Positions 24,894 through 34,196 of a stretch of 46,309 bases of DNA are shown here, in pieces. The DNA is from Caulobacteraceae bacterium. Its GTDB lineage: Bacteria; Pseudomonadota; Alphaproteobacteria; Caulobacterales; Caulobacteraceae. Each line of letters opens with the position of its first letter. Position 1 is the first letter of the stretch. The stretch covers positions 1 to 46,309 of the forward strand of contig CANJRI010000014.1 of assembly GCA_947476555.1 (NCBI GenBank). Direction: 5' to 3'. The notes beneath the pieces are model-generated. The model saw only the letters and a program-made list of their open reading frames with translations, made no database searches and was not told the DNA's origin. The translations under genes and the position numbers were made by a program.

Positions 24894-25802
24894 ATGGCTA
24901 AGGTCTCCATTCGTCACTTGACCACCTATCGCTACCGCAACCCGGTGGCGTTCGGCGAGCACAGGATGATGCTTCGTCCGCTGGAGAGCTTCGACCAGCG
25001 GCTGATCGCCTCGGAACTCATCGTCGGGCCCGAGCCCACCCTTTTGCGCCACCTGCACGACGTCAGCGGGGCGGTGGTGAGCGTGGCGCGTTTCGAGCGC
25101 CGGGCCGATCGCCTGAGCTTCGAGAGCCGAATACGCCTGGACCACAGCCCGCAGAACGCCCTGGAGTTCGAAGCCGACGAGGCCATGGTCGGCCGCGAGG
25201 CGTTCGCCTATGCGGCCGAGGACCATCCGGAGCTGGCGCGGTTCATCGTCCCCCAGCACAACGCAGACGTGGAAGCCTGGGCGCGCCGGTTCGTGCGCCC
25301 GGTGGGCAAGACCCGGCTGTCGACCCTGCTCAGCGATATGACGCACGCGATACGTGCGGAATTCAACTATGGCGTGCGCCTGGAGGGGCGGCCCAAGTCG
25401 CCGTCCGAAACCCTGGCGTCGCGCTCCGGCAGCTGCCGGGACTTCGCGGTGCTGATGATCGGGGCGGCGCGCAGCCTGGGCCTCGCGGCGCAGTTCGTGT
25501 CCGGCTACATCTATTCCGGGTCGCAGAAGGCGGGGGCTTCCGGGGGCGGCCACACCCACGCCTGGGTCCGGGTCTATGTGCCCGGCAGCGGCTGGACCGA
25601 CTTCGATCCCACCAACGGCATCGTCGGGGCCGAGGGCCTGATCCGGGTGGCCTGCGTCGCCGACCCGCGCCACGCCATCCCGCTGTACGGAACCTGGGCG
25701 GGGCTGCCTGCTGATTATCTGGGCATGGACGTCGAGGTTGATATCGACGTCGAACGGGTTGCGGAACCCGCCGCGCCGATGAGGATTGCACAAGGAGGAT
25801 AG
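24894..25802 (+). CDS. Transglutaminase-like cysteine protease-fold protein
   Basis: A 302-aa protein. The N-terminal domain (HLTTYRYRNPVAFGEHRMML, Bact_transglu_N) precedes the transglutaminase core with SGSCRDFAVLMIGAARSLG (catalytic Cys), GGGHTHAWVRVYVPG (His) and WTDFDPTNG (Asp). The full triad is present. These cytoplasmic proteins often act as peptidases or amidases and not as cross-linking enzymes. It is followed after 12 bases by a second, related protein, so the two likely work together. Confidence 0.92.
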   Translation: MAKVSIRHLTTYRYRNPVAFGEHRMMLRPLESFDQRLIASELIVGPEPTLLRHLHDVSGAVVSVARFERRADRLSFESRIRLDHSPQNALEFEADEAMVGREAFAYAAEDHPELARFIVPQHNADVEAWARRFVRPVGKTRLSTLLSDMTHAIRAEFNYGVRLEGRPKSPSETLASRSGSCRDFAVLMIGAARSLGLAAQFVSGYIYSGSQKAGASGGGHTHAWVRVYVPGSGWTDFDPTNGIVGAEGLIRVACVADPRHAIPLYGTWAGLPADYLGMDVEVDIDVERVAEPAAPMRIAQGG

Positions 25803-25814
25803 CAGGGGACATCC

Positions 25815-26690
25815 ATGCGCATACGAGCCGGGTACGAGATCGCTTACGACTGCCCGGCGCCCACGCCCATGCTGCTGATGCTCAACGTCCGGCCGGAACG
25901 CCGCCCCGACCTCGAGACCCCGGATACAATCTATTCCCAGCCCAATGTGGACGTGACCCACTACCGGGACCTGTTCGGCAACACCTGCAGCCGGATCATC
26001 GCCCCGGCCGGGCGCCTGACCCTTTCAGCCGATTTCGTGATCCGCGACAGCGGCCTGCCCGATCCGCTGGCGGTAGGCGCCGAGCAGCATCCGGTGGAGT
26101 CGCTGCCGCACGAGGCGATGACCTTCCTGCTGCCGTCGCGATACTGCGAGATGGAGCATCTGAACGACCTGGCGTGGAAGCTGTTCGGCCAGGTGGAGCC
26201 GGGCTGGTCCAGGGTGCAGGCCATCCTGGACTACGCCCACGCGCGCATCCGCTTCGGCTACGAGCACGCGCGGCCCACCAAGACCGCCTTCGAGGCGCAT
26301 GAGGAACGGCAGGGCGTGTGCCGCGACTACGCCCACCTGGCGATCACCCTCTGCCGCTGCATGAACATCCCGGCCCGCTATTGCACCGGCTACCTGGGCG
26401 ACATCGGCGTGGCGCCCTCGCCCAATCCGATGGATTTCTCGGCGTGGTTCCAGGTCTACCTGGGCGGCGCCTGGCATACGGTCGACGCTCGGCACAACAA
26501 GCCGCGGATCGGCCGCACCCTGATGGCCATCGGGCGGGACGCGACCGACGTGGCGCTCATCACCAACTTCGGTCCGGCGACCCTGGCGGGCTTCACGGTG
26601 ATAACCGAGGCGATCGAGGAGTCTTCCGGCCGGACGCAGCCGGGGTTGTTCGTGCGCGAGGCCGCGGGCGGCGCTACACAAGGCATGTGA
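25815..26690 (+). CDS. Transglutaminase-like protein with divergent active site
   Basis: A 291-aa protein. It has the N-terminal domain and a core with ERQGVCRDYAHLAITLCRCM (Cys), but the position where the partner gene has His reads MDFSAWFQVYLGG, with Ser in place of His. VDARHNKPRIG follows, giving the Asp and an alternative His. I recall that this Ser is common in this sub-group, so it may use a different His or be non-catalytic. It has no signal peptide. GGGGAC lies upstream of the start, and 19 bases downstream begins a channel gene. Confidence 0.9.
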   Translation: MRIRAGYEIAYDCPAPTPMLLMLNVRPERRPDLETPDTIYSQPNVDVTHYRDLFGNTCSRIIAPAGRLTLSADFVIRDSGLPDPLAVGAEQHPVESLPHEAMTFLLPSRYCEMEHLNDLAWKLFGQVEPGWSRVQAILDYAHARIRFGYEHARPTKTAFEAHEERQGVCRDYAHLAITLCRCMNIPARYCTGYLGDIGVAPSPNPMDFSAWFQVYLGGAWHTVDARHNKPRIGRTLMAIGRDATDVALITNFGPATLAGFTVITEAIEESSGRTQPGLFVREAAGGATQGM

Positions 26691-26709
26691 GTCGCCCGAC
26701 GAGGGACCG

Positions 26710-27927
26710 ATGCCGACCTTCGACTACAATCGCGCCGAGCAGATGACCGCCGATTGGGGGCCGCAGATCCTGATCGCGGTGCTGGTGCTGGTGGTCACCC
26801 ACTTTCTGGCCAAGGGCGCGCAGTGGGGCCTCGCCCGCCTGGTCGACCGGCTTCCCCGCGCCAAGGGCGCGGAGAAGGACACTGTCGCCCGCGTGACCGT
26901 CGGCTACCAGCTCGGGCAGCTCGGCTACTGGCTGGTGCTGCTGACCGGCCTGATCGTGGCCCTCTCGGTGCTGGGCCTGGCCAGCGTGGTCGAGCCGCTC
27001 AACACCCTGCTCCTGGAAGTGGGCGCCTTCCTGCCCAGCGTCCTGGGCGCCCTGGTGATCTTCTTCGTCGGCTTCATCGTCGCCACCCTGGCGCGCCGGG
27101 TCGTGGAGGCGGGCCTCAACGCCGCCCAGATGGACAACTGGCTGGAGAAGGCCGGGCTGCAGCGGATGACCGGCGCCTCGGGCCTGGCGCGGGCCACCGG
27201 GACGCTGGTGTTCGTGCTGATCATCATACCCGTCACCATCGCGGCGCTGGAGCAGCTGGGCGTCGACGCCATCTCGGGCCCGGCCGTGGCGGTGCTGGAC
27301 ACGGTGCTGTCCTCGCTGCCGAGGGTGCTGGCCGCGGCTATCATCCTGACCCTGGCCTTCGTGATCGGCCGCTGGGTGGCCGGGCTGCTGGAGCAACTGC
27401 TACCCTCGCTGGGTTTCGACCGCAGCCTGCAGGGCCTGGGCCTGGGCGTTCCGGCCGAGACGGCGCTGGACGCCGAGCCGCCGCCGGCCGGCCGGATCAC
27501 GCCCTCGAAGGTGGTCGCCCGCCTGGCGCTGGTGGCGATCATGCTGTTCTCGGCGGTGGAGGCGGCCCGGCTGCTGGCCTTCTCGGCCATGGCGTCGATG
27601 CTGACCGAGGTGCTGGAGCTGGCCGGGCACATCCTGTTCGGCGGGGTGATCATCGCGGCCGGCGTGCTGATCGCCAACTTCCTGGTGGGTCTGATCGACC
27701 GCTCCCCGAACGGCGGCGCGGGCTTCGCGGCGACCATCGTGCGCTGGGCGACCATCGCGCTCGCCACCGCCATGGGCCTGCGGTTCATGGGCATCGCCGA
27801 CGAGATCGTCATCCTCGCCTTCGGCCTCGTGCTGGGCTCGGCGGCGGTGGCCGCCGCCCTGGCCTTCGGGCTGGGGGGCCGCGAGACGGCTGCGCGGTTG
27901 TTGGAGCGGTGGACGCGGGAGAAGTAG
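26710..27927 (+). CDS. Mechanosensitive-channel-like membrane protein (conserved TM helix repeats)
   Basis: A 405-aa protein with about nine or ten hydrophobic helices in repeated units such as LPSVLGALVIFFVGFIVATL and LPRVLAAAIILTLAFVIGRW. These match the conserved TM helix (PF05552-like) found in relatives of MscS. A typical cytosolic MscS beta domain is not obvious; the C-terminus has LALAFGLGGRETAARLLERW. It may form or modulate a tension-gated channel. It stands alone, 19 bases after the second transglutaminase gene. Confidence 0.86.
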   Translation: MPTFDYNRAEQMTADWGPQILIAVLVLVVTHFLAKGAQWGLARLVDRLPRAKGAEKDTVARVTVGYQLGQLGYWLVLLTGLIVALSVLGLASVVEPLNTLLLEVGAFLPSVLGALVIFFVGFIVATLARRVVEAGLNAAQMDNWLEKAGLQRMTGASGLARATGTLVFVLIIIPVTIAALEQLGVDAISGPAVAVLDTVLSSLPRVLAAAIILTLAFVIGRWVAGLLEQLLPSLGFDRSLQGLGLGVPAETALDAEPPPAGRITPSKVVARLALVAIMLFSAVEAARLLAFSAMASMLTEVLELAGHILFGGVIIAAGVLIANFLVGLIDRSPNGGAGFAATIVRWATIALATAMGLRFMGIADEIVILAFGLVLGSAAVAAALAFGLGGRETAARLLERWTREK

Positions 27928-27933
27928 GGAGCG

Positions 27934-28713
27934 TCAGTTCGCTTTACGGAACCGGAACAGGAACTGGTCGGTGTGCCGCCGGATGGTGGCATCAAAGACG
28001 TTCTTGGTGCGGTCGTCGGTGGGGTTGGCGACCAGGTCGCTCGTGGCTTCAAGCTTGAATCCGGCGGCCTTGGCGAATGACAGGACGATAGCCGGGTCGA
28101 TCCGATGGGTGGTTCCGCCCGTCGTCGTCGGCGCGCCCGCATCCGCCGCATGGTCCAGGACCGTGAAGGACCCGCCGGGCTTGAGCACCCGCGCGATCTC
28201 CGCGTAGGTCCTTGCCGGATCACCCATGCCCTCGGTGAATCCCCTCGGGACAAAATAGAGTTCGTGGGGGCCAAGAAACCACAGCACCTCGTCGACCGAG
28301 GCGTCGGGCGCCGCCAGCTTGTCGAAGTGGCTCAGGGTCTCGGTGACATTGGGAAACCGTCCCGCCGCGCGGCGCGCAGCCATGTCGGGCAGTGCAAAGG
28401 TGAACTCAGGTGGGTTCTGGGAGATCACCTTGCCGTTTGGACCGACCGCGCCGGACAGGATCTCAGTGTACCATCCGCGTCCGGACTCTACCTCAAAGAC
28501 CGTATCGCCGCGGCGCACCTGGGCGAACTCCAGCACCTGAGCGGGCATGCGCGCGGCGTCATCGTTCTTATCGACTTGCGTGCGCGCCGGATCGGCCAGG
28601 ACGGGCGCGTAGTCGGCCGCCCGGAGGTAAGGGGCGCCGGGCGGCGTGGTGGCGCAAGCCGAAAGCGCACATGCCAGAAGGACGGCGGCCGCCTGCTTCA
28701 CGATCGGCTTCAC
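27934..28713 (-). CDS. Methyltransferase-like protein with lipoprotein signal
   Basis: A 259-aa protein that begins with a lipoprotein signal (AAAVLLACALSACATT; lipobox LSAC) and then shows a class I SAM-methyltransferase core. Motif I is TVFEVESGRGWYTEILSGAV, and VLKPGGSFTVLDHA matches motif post-III. SAM is not available outside the cytoplasm, so a lipidated exported methyltransferase may have lost methylation or bind another ligand. I selected the GTG at 28713 because GGAGA lies just upstream and the signal begins there; an ATG at 28761 is possible. Confidence 0.82.
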   Translation of the reverse strand: MKPIVKQAAAVLLACALSACATTPPGAPYLRAADYAPVLADPARTQVDKNDDAARMPAQVLEFAQVRRGDTVFEVESGRGWYTEILSGAVGPNGKVISQNPPEFTFALPDMAARRAAGRFPNVTETLSHFDKLAAPDASVDEVLWFLGPHELYFVPRGFTEGMGDPARTYAEIARVLKPGGSFTVLDHAADAGAPTTTGGTTHRIDPAIVLSFAKAAGFKLEATSDLVANPTDDRTKNVFDATIRRHTDQFLFRFRKAN

Positions 28714-28845
28714 GGGCAATCTCCATACGTTCTGGGCATAGCGCCTATAGTCACGCTTCACCGGATACCCCGCGCGGGACCAACCTCATAGGCCCCGGAT
28801 GCAAAAGTGAGCCTGCTTTTCCCGGACGCGCTTTATAGGTCGGGC

Positions 28846-29808
28846 ATGACTCTTCCCGCCATCCTCAGGGACCGCCTGCGCCTGCCGGTGATCGGCAGTC
28901 CGATGTTCATCGTCTCGACGCCCGCCTTGGTGATCGCCCAATGCAAGGCCGGCATCGTCGGCTCGTTCCCGGCGCTGAACGCGCGGCCGGCGGCGCAGCT
29001 CGACGAGTGGCTGCATGAGATCGCCGAGGAACTGGCGGCGTGGGACCGCGACCATCCGGAGGCGCTCTCCGCCCCCTTCGCCGTGAACCACATCGTCCAC
29101 AAGACCAACGACCGGCTGGAGCACGACCTGGAGGTCACCTGCCGGCGACGGGTCCCGATCATCATCACCTCGCTGGGCGCGCGGGAGGACCTGAACGCCG
29201 CGGTCCACGCCCATGGCGGGGTGGTGCTGCACGACGTGATCAACGACCGCTTCGCCCGCAAGGCGATCGAGAAGGGCGCCGACGGCCTGATCCCGGTGGC
29301 GACGGGGGCGGGCGGCCACGCTGGCCGGCTCTCGCCCTTCGCCCTGATGCAGGAGATCCGCGCCTGGTTCGACGGGCCGGTGGCGCTTTCCGGGGCCATC
29401 GCCAACGGGCGCGCCGTGCTGGCCGCGCGGGCGCTGGGCGCGGACCTGGCCTATGTGGGCTCGGCCTTCATCGCCACGGAGGAGGCTAACGCCTCCCAGG
29501 CCTACAAGGAGATGATCGTGGCGTCCTCGGGGGAAGACATCGTCTACACGGACCTGATCACGGGCATCCACGGCAACTACCTGGCCGGCTCGCTGGTGGC
29601 CGCCGGGCTGGACCCGGCCAATCTCGCCAGCGCCGATCCCTCCAAGATGGATTTCGCCGCGGCGGTCAGCGGGGCCAAGGCCTGGCGCGATATCTGGGGC
29701 GCCGGGCAGGGGGTTGGCGCGGTGCATGAGATTCTCTCCACCGCAGATCTGGTGGCCAAGCTGACGCGGGAATACGAAGCCGCTCGGGCGGAGCTGACGA
29801 AGCCCTGA
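28846..29808 (+). CDS. Nitronate monooxygenase family protein (FMN-dependent)
   Basis: A 320-aa TIM-barrel flavoprotein. Conserved parts are LPVIGSPMFIVSTPALVIAQ, VNHIVHKTNDRL, GADGLIPVATGAGGHAGRLS (phosphate/FMN loop with catalytic His in GGHAG) and ALGADLAYVGSAFIAT. Members oxidise nitronates such as propionate-3-nitronate, or act as 2-enoyl reductases. Start chosen at the ATG before LPAILRDRLRLPVIGSP; the GTG at 28807 is an alternative. Confidence 0.93.
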   Translation: MTLPAILRDRLRLPVIGSPMFIVSTPALVIAQCKAGIVGSFPALNARPAAQLDEWLHEIAEELAAWDRDHPEALSAPFAVNHIVHKTNDRLEHDLEVTCRRRVPIIITSLGAREDLNAAVHAHGGVVLHDVINDRFARKAIEKGADGLIPVATGAGGHAGRLSPFALMQEIRAWFDGPVALSGAIANGRAVLAARALGADLAYVGSAFIATEEANASQAYKEMIVASSGEDIVYTDLITGIHGNYLAGSLVAAGLDPANLASADPSKMDFAAAVSGAKAWRDIWGAGQGVGAVHEILSTADLVAKLTREYEAARAELTKP

Positions 29809-29846
29809 TCACATAGCCCGCAGGATTTCTAACAAGCCGCGCAGTT

Positions 29847-29871
29847 TAATCCTACGGTTCCACTAGGATTA
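29847..29871. promoter_or_regulatory. Inverted repeat TAATCCTA-N9-TAGGATTA in front of the TonB receptor
   Basis: Two perfect 8-base arms (29847-29854 and 29864-29871) lie 40 bases before the receptor start, the position of an operator or core promoter. A partial GGATTA-AGAGG match also occurs 42-52 bases before the porin start (near 32562-32572). This suggests a shared regulator for the sulfur-uptake genes, but no regulator gene is adjacent. Confidence 0.5.
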
Positions 29872-29910
29872 GGAGTCATTAAGAGGACCCAACAACCAAG
29901 GGGACTACCG

Positions 29911-32373
29911 ATGACTCTGCCTGCGCTTTCCCGATCCGCCCACGCCGCCCTGCTGGCCGCCCTGCTGTCCAGCGTCGCGTCGGTCGCGCTGGCGCAGGAG
30001 GCGGCGCCGGCCGCCGGCGCCGCCGCCCAGGACGCGGCGGACGAGGCGGAGGCCCCCGGCGCCGTCGAGGCCATCGTGGTCACCGGCCGCCGCCGTACGG
30101 AGGCGCTGCAGGACGTGCCGCTGGCCGTTTCGGTTATCGGCGGCGAGGCCATCGACAACACCGGGGCGTTCACGGTCGGCCGCCTTCAGCAGCTGGCGCC
30201 TACCATCCAGTTCTACTCCTCGAACCCGCGCAACTCGGCGGTGAACATCCGTGGGATCGGCGCGCCGTTCGGCCTGACCAACGACGGGATCGAGCAGGGC
30301 GTCGGAATCTATGTGGACGACGTCTATTTCTCGCGCGCCGCCTCCTCGACCTTCGACTTCCTGGACGTGGAGCGGATCGAGGTGCTTCGGGGCCCGCAGG
30401 GCACCCTCTACGGAAAGAACACCACGGCCGGCGCGATCAACATCACCACCCGCGAACCCTCGTTCGACTTCGAAGGCAGCGCCGAGGTGACCTTCGGCAA
30501 CCTCGCCTACAAGCAGGCCAAGGTCGCGCTCTCGGGCCCGCTTACCGAGACCCTGGCGGCCCGCGTGGCGCTGTCGTCCACGGCCCGGCGCGGGACGGTC
30601 TTCAACGTCAAGAGCGGCAACTGGATCAACGAGCTGGACAACCTGGGCGTCCGTGGCCAGCTGCTCTACCGGCCGAATGACGAGTTCGACCTCTCGCTCA
30701 CCGGCGACTTCAACAAGCAGGACCCCGAGGGTTACGCCCAGATCTACGTCCGCACCGGCTCCACCCAGCGGCCCCTGGCGCGCCAGTACGCTGCGCTCGC
30801 GGCGGCCCAGAACTACACCGTCGTCAGCACCAACCCGTTCGACCGCCTGACCGACGTCGACGCCAGCCTCAACGCGGGCAACAAGACCGGCGGCGCCTCG
30901 GCGCGGGCCCGCTGGGATCTCGGCCCCGGGCAGTTCACCTCGGTCACAGCCTGGCGGTTCTGGGACTGGAAACCCGAGAACGACCGCGACTTCACCGGCC
31001 TGTCGATCGTGAGCAAGTCGCAGAATCCGTCGCAGCAGGCGCAGTACACCCAGGAGCTGCGCTACTCTTACGTGGGCGACCGGCTGGACTTCGTGACCGG
31101 CGCCTTTGGCTACTACCAGAAGATCGACACCCAGGGCCTGGAGCAGCACGGCCCGGCCTCCAGCCGCTGGACGATCAATCCGACCAACGCCCTGTCGAAC
31201 AACCCGGCGGTGCTCAACGGCCTGACCGCCAACAACCTGCAGTCGCTCAGCAACACCAGCGTGGCGTTGTTCTCGCAGGGGAGTTGGAAGGTGACCGACG
31301 CCTTCACCATCCAGCCGGGCGTGCGGATCAACTACGACAAGAAGAAGGGCTTCTATCAGCGGACGGTGTTCGACGGGCAGGGCAATCCGGTGCTGTTCGG
31401 CCAGACCGACCCCATCAAGGTGGCGCAACGCGACGTGTTCGCGCCGCAGCTGGTGGAGCCGACCTTCAGCGACTGGAACTTCAGCTACGACCTGACGGCC
31501 AGCTACAAGGCGTCGGAAGACGTGATGGGCTACGCGACCTACTCCAAGACCTTCAAGTCGGGCGGGATCAACCAGAACGGGGTGCCGGCCGACGCCGCCG
31601 GCAATCCGATCCTGGCGGCCGGCACGGTGAGGCCGGAGTCGCTCAACCACTACGAAGCCGGCGTGAAGACGCAGGTCTGGGCGCGGCGGGCCACCCTCAA
31701 CGTCTCGTTCTTCAGAACCGACATCAAGGACTTCCAGGCCAATGTGAACAACGGCCAGTTCGGCGTGCTGCGCGGCTATCTGGCCAACGCCGGCAAGGTC
31801 CGCACCCAGGGTATCGAGGCCGACTTCTCGGTCCGGCCGACCCAGGGCCTGAACGCCTATGTCAACGCCGCCTACAACGACGCCAAATATATCCGCTTCG
31901 TCGACGCCCCGTGCCCGCCGGAACTCTCGGGCGGCACGGTGGTCACCGGAACCCAGGTTCCCGGCGCGCCGGGCGTGCCGGGCGCCCTCAGCCCGGCCAA
32001 CTGCGATATCTCCGGCCAGCGTCTGCCGGGCGTTTCGAGATGGTCGTTCTCGTACGGGATCGAGGCGAACACCCCGTACGCTCTCCTCGACCAGCAGGGG
32101 GAGATCTACGCGGGCTTCGACGGAAACTACCGCTCCAGCTTCTCGTCCAATCCCTCGCCGTCGGCCTACACCTGGATCGACGGCTACGCCCTGGCCAACT
32201 TCCGCGCCGGTTTCCGCGCGGACAACGGGCTGGATATCTTCGCCTGGGTGCGCAACGCGCTCGACGAGGAATACTTCGAACAGCTCGCCGTGGGCCCGGG
32301 CAACACCGGCCTGATCGCCGGCCAGCCGGGCGATCCCCGGACCTGGGGCGTGACGCTAAAGAAGCGGTTCTGA
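29911..32373 (+). CDS. TonB-dependent outer-membrane receptor
   Basis: An 820-aa protein with a signal peptide (to about residue 29) and TonB-box-like VEAIVVTGRRR. The plug domain has QDVPLAVSVIGGEAI, IRGIG and VERIEVLRGPQGTLYGKNTT. The barrel ends in the terminal motif TWGVTLKKRF with aromatic C-terminus. It imports a large or scarce solute using TonB energy. The sulfate-uptake genes after it suggest a sulfur-containing ligand, such as a sulfonate or sulfate ester. A strong terminator follows, so its expression may be partly separate from the porin and permease. Confidence 0.94.
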   Translation: MTLPALSRSAHAALLAALLSSVASVALAQEAAPAAGAAAQDAADEAEAPGAVEAIVVTGRRRTEALQDVPLAVSVIGGEAIDNTGAFTVGRLQQLAPTIQFYSSNPRNSAVNIRGIGAPFGLTNDGIEQGVGIYVDDVYFSRAASSTFDFLDVERIEVLRGPQGTLYGKNTTAGAINITTREPSFDFEGSAEVTFGNLAYKQAKVALSGPLTETLAARVALSSTARRGTVFNVKSGNWINELDNLGVRGQLLYRPNDEFDLSLTGDFNKQDPEGYAQIYVRTGSTQRPLARQYAALAAAQNYTVVSTNPFDRLTDVDASLNAGNKTGGASARARWDLGPGQFTSVTAWRFWDWKPENDRDFTGLSIVSKSQNPSQQAQYTQELRYSYVGDRLDFVTGAFGYYQKIDTQGLEQHGPASSRWTINPTNALSNNPAVLNGLTANNLQSLSNTSVALFSQGSWKVTDAFTIQPGVRINYDKKKGFYQRTVFDGQGNPVLFGQTDPIKVAQRDVFAPQLVEPTFSDWNFSYDLTASYKASEDVMGYATYSKTFKSGGINQNGVPADAAGNPILAAGTVRPESLNHYEAGVKTQVWARRATLNVSFFRTDIKDFQANVNNGQFGVLRGYLANAGKVRTQGIEADFSVRPTQGLNAYVNAAYNDAKYIRFVDAPCPPELSGGTVVTGTQVPGAPGVPGALSPANCDISGQRLPGVSRWSFSYGIEANTPYALLDQQGEIYAGFDGNYRSSFSSNPSPSAYTWIDGYALANFRAGFRADNGLDIFAWVRNALDEEYFEQLAVGPGNTGLIAGQPGDPRTWGVTLKKRF

Positions 32374-32447
32374 CCGATGAGCGGCCTTCCCGGTCGCCCG
32401 CATCGGCCTGGCTTGGACGGGCGCCGTAGGCGTCCCGGCCGCCGGCG

Positions 32448-32479
32448 CCCCGCCGCTCCTCCTCCCTGGAGCGGCGGGG
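32448..32479 (+). terminator. Strong hairpin between TonB receptor and porin genes
   Basis: A perfect 12-bp GC-rich stem (CCCCGCCGCTCC / GGAGCGGCGGGG) with an 8-base loop lies 75 bases after the receptor stop. A long T tract is missing (TTGCTGC follows), so termination would rely on stem strength or Rho. It could also protect the 3' end of the receptor mRNA. Confidence 0.6.
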
Positions 32480-32613
32480 TTGCTGCGCGAGGCGGTTGCC
32501 CCCGCCGCGGCGGAGGCTTAGAAAATCTGCGTCCCCTTCCAGGCAAACCCGACTTACCTGGTGGGATTAAGAGGCCTAGGTTCCCGGCCGCGTTGCAGGG
32601 AGGGGAACGAAGA

Positions 32614-34176
32614 ATGGCTCGACGCGCGTCGGCCCTTGCGTACCCGCTCCTATGCCTGGCGCCGGTCGCGGCCCAGGCCCAACCCGTCACGACCGCCGCC
32701 CAGCCCCCCGTGGGCATCAGCCAGGAGCAACTCCTGGGGCTGATCTCCCGCCTTGAGGCGCTGGAGAAGCGCAACGCGGATCTGGAGGCGCAGGTGGAGG
32801 CCCTCAAGGCGCGGCCGGCGCTGAATCCGGCGGCCCGCCCCGCGGCGGACTCCGCCCCGACCGTGTCGCTCGCCAACGGCCGGCCGACCTTCGCCACCGC
32901 TGACGGCAAGTTCACCGCGTCGCTGCGCGGGGTCTTCCAACTCGACGCCGGGCATTACGACCAGCGGGCGCCGGGACCCCTCAGCACGGATTACCGGCGC
33001 GGCTCGCTGGGCGACGCCGTCGAGGCCGACCATGCGCGGGACCTCTCGGACGGCGCGAATTTCCGGCGCGCGCGCATCGGGATCGAAGGCAAGGCGTTCG
33101 GCGACTGGAACTACAACTTCCTCTTCGATTTCGGCGGGGCGGGCGTCGAGGAAGCGGGCAAGATCACTTCGGCCTGGGTGGAGTATGCGGGCCTGTCGCC
33201 CTTGCGCCTGCGGATCGGGGCCTTCTCACCGCCCTCGGGCATCGAGGAAGCCACGTCCTCCAACGGCAGCCTCTTCCCGGAGCGGGCCTCGCCTTCCGAG
33301 GTGGTCCGAGCGATCGCCTCGGGCGACGGGCGGGCGGCCGCCGGGCTGTTCGCCAACGGCGAGCGGTGGAACGTCTCGGGGGCCCTGTCCGGCAATGTCG
33401 CCGGCGTCCAGACCTTGGACGAGCAACTGGCTTTCGTCGGCCGCGCCGCCTTCACGCCCTACCAGGCCGGGGGCACGGTGGTGCACCTGGGCGCCAACAC
33501 CAGCCTGGTGATCCACCCCGCCGCCACCGGCCCCGATGTGGCGCCGGGCGCCGCGCGGCCGCTCCGCCTGCGCGACCGGCCGGAGTTCCGCGTCGACGGC
33601 ACGCGGCTGGTGGACACCGGCAATATCGACGCCGAGGGCCTGTCGACCTACGGGCTCGAAGCGGCCGCCCAGTACGGGGCCTTCCACCTTCAGGCCGAAC
33701 GCTATTGGATCGAACTGGAGCGGCGAGACAGCGCGCTATCCAACCCCGATTTTGGCGGCTGGTACCTGCAGGGCGCCTGGACGATCACCGGCCAGCCGCG
33801 CCGCTACGGGATGGCCACGGCCACTTTCGACGCGCCCCGGGTGGACAGGCCCTTTAGCCTGACCTCCGGCGCGCCCGGCGTTTGGGAACTGGCCGCCCGC
33901 TACTCCGACCTGGACCTGGATTTCGAAGCCGGCGCTTTCGGAACCGCACCCGCCGCCACGGCGGTGCGGGGCGGGCGCCAGAAGATCGTCAGCCTCGGCC
34001 TGAACTGGTACCCGAACAACGCCGTCCGTTTCCTGGCCGATTACCAGCATGTGGACGTGTTCAGGTTGTCGCCCGGCGGCTCGGCTTTCGGACCGGGCGC
34101 GCTGACGCCGCCCGCCGGCGCCCAGGTCGGCCAGGAGTTGAACATCTGGTCCTTCCGCACCCAGTACGCCTTCTGA
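32614..34176 (+). CDS. Phosphate-selective porin O/P-type outer-membrane protein
   Basis: A 520-aa protein with a signal peptide ([12 protein letters not shown]). A coiled-coil stretch ([20 protein letters not shown]) that trimerises OprO/P-type porins is followed by a 16-strand-type barrel with [33 protein letters not shown] and a final aromatic residue (SFRTQYAF). The family carries anions such as phosphate, pyrophosphate or sulfate. Being immediately before a sulfate permease operon, sulfate or another sulfur anion is likely. An AGGGAGGGG ribosome site supports the ATG at 32614. The binding-protein gene follows after 20 bases. Confidence 0.92.
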   Translation: MARRASALAYPLLCLAPVAAQAQPVTTAAQPPVGISQEQLLGLISRLEALEKRNADLEAQVEALKARPALNPAARPAADSAPTVSLANGRPTFATADGKFTASLRGVFQLDAGHYDQRAPGPLSTDYRRGSLGDAVEADHARDLSDGANFRRARIGIEGKAFGDWNYNFLFDFGGAGVEEAGKITSAWVEYAGLSPLRLRIGAFSPPSGIEEATSSNGSLFPERASPSEVVRAIASGDGRAAAGLFANGERWNVSGALSGNVAGVQTLDEQLAFVGRAAFTPYQAGGTVVHLGANTSLVIHPAATGPDVAPGAARPLRLRDRPEFRVDGTRLVDTGNIDAEGLSTYGLEAAAQYGAFHLQAERYWIELERRDSALSNPDFGGWYLQGAWTITGQPRRYGMATATFDAPRVDRPFSLTSGAPGVWELAARYSDLDLDFEAGAFGTAPAATAVRGGRQKIVSLGLNWYPNNAVRFLADYQHVDVFRLSPGGSAFGPGALTPPAGAQVGQELNIWSFRTQYAF

Positions 34177-34196
34177 GCCCATCAGGAATCCCGATC

